DNA from: Methanobrevibacter sp.
Lineage (GTDB): Archaea; Methanobacteriota; Methanobacteria; Methanobacteriales; Methanobacteriaceae
Assembly (NCBI GenBank): GCA_021442885.1
Contig: JABUVA010000003.1
Span: 4,550-21,532 of the forward strand
Direction of reading: 5' to 3'
DNA length: 16,983 bases
The position numbers and the translations under genes were made by a program. The notes beneath the pieces were generated by a model, which did no database searches, was not told where the DNA came from, and saw nothing but the letters and a program-made list of their open reading frames with translations. Each line of letters opens with the position of its first letter. Positions within the stretch are counted from its first letter, which is position 1. Below are positions 15,370 to 16,983 of this stretch, piece after piece.

Positions 15370-15930
15370 ATGAAATTAGTAGTAGTAACAGGTATTCCTG
15401 GTTCTGGCAGTACAACAGTACTTAGTAAAGCACTTGAAGAAGTCGATTATATCCATTTAAATTATGGGGATATAATGACTGAGATTGCTATTGAGGAAAA
15501 ACTTGTAGAAAATAGAGATCAATTACGTAAATTACCAGCTGAAACTCAAAAAATTATTCAAAAAAAAGCTGCTAAAAGAATTAAAGAAAAATCTGAGTCT
15601 GAGAATGTTATTGTTGATACACATTGTACAATTAGCACTCCTGATGGATTTTTACCAGGTCTCCCTATTTGGGTTCTTGAAGAATTAAAACCTAGTAACT
15701 TTATCTTAATAGAGGCTAATCCTGATGAAATAATTTATAGAAGATTATCTGATGAAACTCGTGTTAGAGATGTTGAAAAAGCTAAGAATATTAAGCTTCA
15801 TCAAGAGATTAATCGTGCAACAGCTATGGCTTATGCAACTTTAACTGGAGCTACTGTTAAAATTATCGAAAATCATGATAACCATTTACCTGGAACAGTT
15901 TCAAGAATGGTAGATGTTTTGAATAAATAA
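15370..15930 (+). CDS. adkA: Archaeal adenylate kinase AdkA
   Basis: This 186-residue enzyme converts ATP plus AMP to two ADP in the cytoplasm. It belongs to the archaeal AdkA family, not the bacterial Adk type. The P-loop GIPGSGSTT is at residues 8-16; the usual Lys before Ser/Thr is Ser14, as in methanococcal AdkA, where the position is Gly. IVDTHCTISTPDGFLPGLP at about 81-99, RRLSDETRVRDVEK at about 124-137 and AMAYATLTGATVKII at about 152-166 match the family. The SD GAGGG precedes ATG 15370. It lies between secY and DUF106, its usual place in methanogens. Confidence 0.94.
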   Translation: MKLVVVTGIPGSGSTTVLSKALEEVDYIHLNYGDIMTEIAIEEKLVENRDQLRKLPAETQKIIQKKAAKRIKEKSESENVIVDTHCTISTPDGFLPGLPIWVLEELKPSNFILIEANPDEIIYRRLSDETRVRDVEKAKNIKLHQEINRATAMAYATLTGATVKIIENHDNHLPGTVSRMVDVLNK

Positions 15931-15944
15931 ATTTGGAGAAAACT

Positions 15945-16514
15945 ATGTTTGACGTGATACTTAATGCATTAAATACTATATTTAATCCAATTATTAGTAT
16001 TGATCCAACACCAAGTAATCCTGTTTTAACAGTTTTTATTATTGCATTTATTATTTCTTTAATAACTACTGTTGCTAATAAGTTATTAGTTGATCAAGAT
16101 GAGATGAATGAGATTCAACAGAGATCAAAGGATTTTCAAAAGAAATTTAGAGATGCTCAAAAAAGAGGTGATGGTAAGGAGTTAGCTAAACTCCAAGCTC
16201 AACAAGCTGAAATGATGAAAGATCAAAGTAAAATGATGAGTAACTCATTTAAACCTATGATTGTTACTTTAGTTCCAATTCTTTTAATATTTTGGTGGAT
16301 GAGATCATCTATTATTAGTGGTATTATAGTTCAAATGCCACCAGCTGCATATTATTTATCTTTGACTCCAATTTGGCACTTTATTGGTCAATTCATTTAC
16401 GGTGGACATCCATCTACTGAACTTGTTATTGGTTGGTTGTTATGGTATATGATTTGTACATTTGGTATGAGTCAAATTCTAAGAAAATATTTAGGATTTA
16501 AACAGGGATTCTAA
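15945..16514 (+). CDS. DUF106 membrane protein, YidC/Oxa1/EMC3-like insertase
   Basis: This 189-residue protein from ATG 15945 has an N-out type first span at about 27-45, a charged, Gln/Lys-rich coiled segment at about 50-100 (EIQQRSKDFQKKFRDAQK), a second span at about 104-118 and a third at about 160-178. This matches the archaeal DUF106 family, regarded as relatives of YidC, EMC3 and TMCO1 that insert membrane proteins. The cytoplasmic coil would contact ribosomes. A TTG at 15933 is in frame but contains the SD (GGAG, 15935-15938), so ATG 15945 is preferred. Gap to adkA is 14 bases. Position next to secY supports a role in membrane insertion. Confidence 0.88.
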   Translation: MFDVILNALNTIFNPIISIDPTPSNPVLTVFIIAFIISLITTVANKLLVDQDEMNEIQQRSKDFQKKFRDAQKRGDGKELAKLQAQQAEMMKDQSKMMSNSFKPMIVTLVPILLIFWWMRSSIISGIIVQMPPAAYYLSLTPIWHFIGQFIYGGHPSTELVIGWLLWYMICTFGMSQILRKYLGFKQGF

Positions 16515-16533
16515 ATAAACATTTATTAATAAT

Positions 16534-16568
16534 GAATTCGAAATAGTATATTATTCTATTTTGAATTC
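16534..16568 (+). terminator. 13-bp hairpin after DUF106, candidate terminator
   Basis: GAATTCGAAATAG (16534-16546) pairs with CTATTTTGAATTC (16556-16568) over 13 bases with one G-U wobble and a 9-base loop. It begins 20 bases after the DUF106 stop. There is no immediate T-tract, but T-rich sequence follows at 16579-16600. It may end the secY transcript or stabilise it. Confidence 0.5.
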
Positions 16569-16578
16569 GCTATTACAC

Positions 16579-16600
16579 ATTTTATTAAAATTTTTATATT
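16579..16600 (+). promoter_or_regulatory. TATA-like region before eL34
   Basis: The segment holds a TTTTATTAA-like site near 16580-16589 and a TTTTTATATT site at 16591-16600. The first would place transcription start near 16609, leaving room for the SD at 16614-16619; the second would start at the ATG itself. Which, if either, is used is unclear. Confidence 0.3.
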
Positions 16601-16622
16601 AATATTATATTAAGGTGATTAA

Positions 16623-16892
16623 ATGCCTGCAATGAGATATAGATCAAGATCATATAAAAGAGTTCGTAAAAACACTCCTGGTGGAAGGAATGTTTTAAGA
16701 TACAAAAAGAAAAAACCATCTAAGCATGTTTGTGCTGAGTGTGGTCAAGTATTACATGGAGTTCCTCGTGGACGTCCTTATGAAATTAATAAATTATCAA
16801 AATCTAAAAAAAGACCTAATCGTCCTTACGGCGGATATTTATGTTCTAAATGCGCTCGTAAATTATTTAAAAATGAGGCTAGGGGAAAATGA
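16623..16892 (+). CDS. rpl34e: 50S ribosomal protein eL34
   Basis: This 89-residue archaeal eL34 has a basic N-terminus ([21 protein letters not shown]) and [13 protein letters not shown], then a zinc ribbon with C37, C40, C74 and C77, and [11 protein letters not shown] between. It sits on the large subunit surface. ATG 16623 has GGTGAT (16614-16619) at 3 bases; the ATG three codons later is too far from it. Its stop TGA overlaps the cmk ATG (ATGA at 16889-16892), so the two are probably co-translated. Confidence 0.95.
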   Translation: MPAMRYRSRSYKRVRKNTPGGRNVLRYKKKKPSKHVCAECGQVLHGVPRGRPYEINKLSKSKKRPNRPYGGYLCSKCARKLFKNEARGK

Positions 16893-16983
16893 TTATAACT
16901 ATCGGTGGACTTGCTGGAACGGGAACTACTACAGTTACTGAATTATTATCAGAGAAGTTGGATATTCCTTCTATATCATCTGG
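16889..16983 (+). CDS. cmk: Cytidylate kinase, 3' truncated by window edge
   Basis: Thirty-one full codons are visible. The start [20 protein letters not shown] is the N-terminus of archaeal-type cytidylate kinase, which phosphorylates CMP with ATP. The P-loop region GLAGTGTTT (residues 7-15) has Thr13 where Lys is usual. The segment near residue 29 (SISSG) corresponds to the following conserved strand and turn. ATG 16889 overlaps the eL34 stop, and the SD-like AGGGG is at 16881-16885. Location next to eL34 is typical for Euryarchaeota. Adenylate kinase is less likely because adkA is already present. Confidence 0.85.
   Translation, partial: MIITIGGLAGTGTTTVTELLSEKLDIPSISS

Noticed and set aside
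15391..15417. AdkA as a pseudogene because the P-loop lacks lysine
   Set aside because: Archaeal AdkA proteins share this feature and the rest of the protein is intact.
16726..16941. Plus-strand 71-codon open frame overlapping eL34 and cmk
   Set aside because: It is out of frame with two recognisable proteins and has no start signal.
1..16983. CRISPR array, insertion sequence, prophage, toxin-antitoxin or defence genes, tRNA or rRNA
   Set aside because: No regular repeat-spacer pattern, transposase-like protein or tRNA-like fold was seen. All coding sequence is accounted for by core translation, secretion and nucleotide-kinase genes.

Overview
The window looks like chromosomal DNA from an AT-rich methanogenic archaeon of the Methanobacteriales, probably Methanobrevibacter or Methanosphaera. 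The evidence is: archaeal-type ribosomal proteins (eS4, eL19, eL32, eL34), aIF1 and the RNase P protein Rpp29 inside the ribosomal cluster, a uL3 typical of Methanobacteriales, Shine-Dalgarno (SD) sites of the GGTGAT and GGAGG types, and TTTATA-like TATA boxes. All genes are on the + strand. The genus is an inference and was not tested by a database search.

Layout. Positions 1-618 hold the 3' part of a METTL5-type RNA adenine methyltransferase. A 279-base AT-rich spacer follows, and then a SPOUT/DUF171 RNA methyltransferase (898-1725) that appears to be made from a leaderless mRNA. A 330-base non-coding region (1726-2055) carries inverted repeats, TATA-like sites and a threefold degenerate direct repeat. 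It leads into the ribosomal superoperon: uL3, uL4, uL23, uL2, uS19, uL22, uS3, uL29, aIF1, Rpp29, uS17, uL14, uL24, eS4, uL5, uS14, uS8, uL6, eL32 (2056-11222). After a 127-base gap it continues with eL19, uL18, uS5, uL30, uL15 (11350-13950). A terminator-like hairpin with a T7 tail separates uL15 from secY, adkA and a DUF106 membrane insertase-like gene (13979-16514). A second hairpin-bearing spacer precedes eL34 and the start of a cytidylate kinase gene, which runs off the window.

How the genes work together. Nearly everything serves ribosome assembly and start-site selection (ribosomal proteins, aIF1, rRNA or RNA methyltransferases), RNA maturation (Rpp29), co-translational membrane insertion (SecY, DUF106) or nucleotide supply (AdkA, Cmk). 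Intergenic distances are mostly 0-20 bases. Several stop codons are physically fused to the next SD site, and three junctions overlap (TAATG or ATGA), which suggests translational coupling.

I see no mobile element, CRISPR array, defence island, tRNA or rRNA. No previously undescribed protein system is evident. The points worth a second look are non-coding: the uL15-secY terminator-like hairpin, stems that straddle stop codons, the repeat-bearing uL3 leader, the leaderless SPOUT promoter, and overlapping inverted repeats before rnp1.
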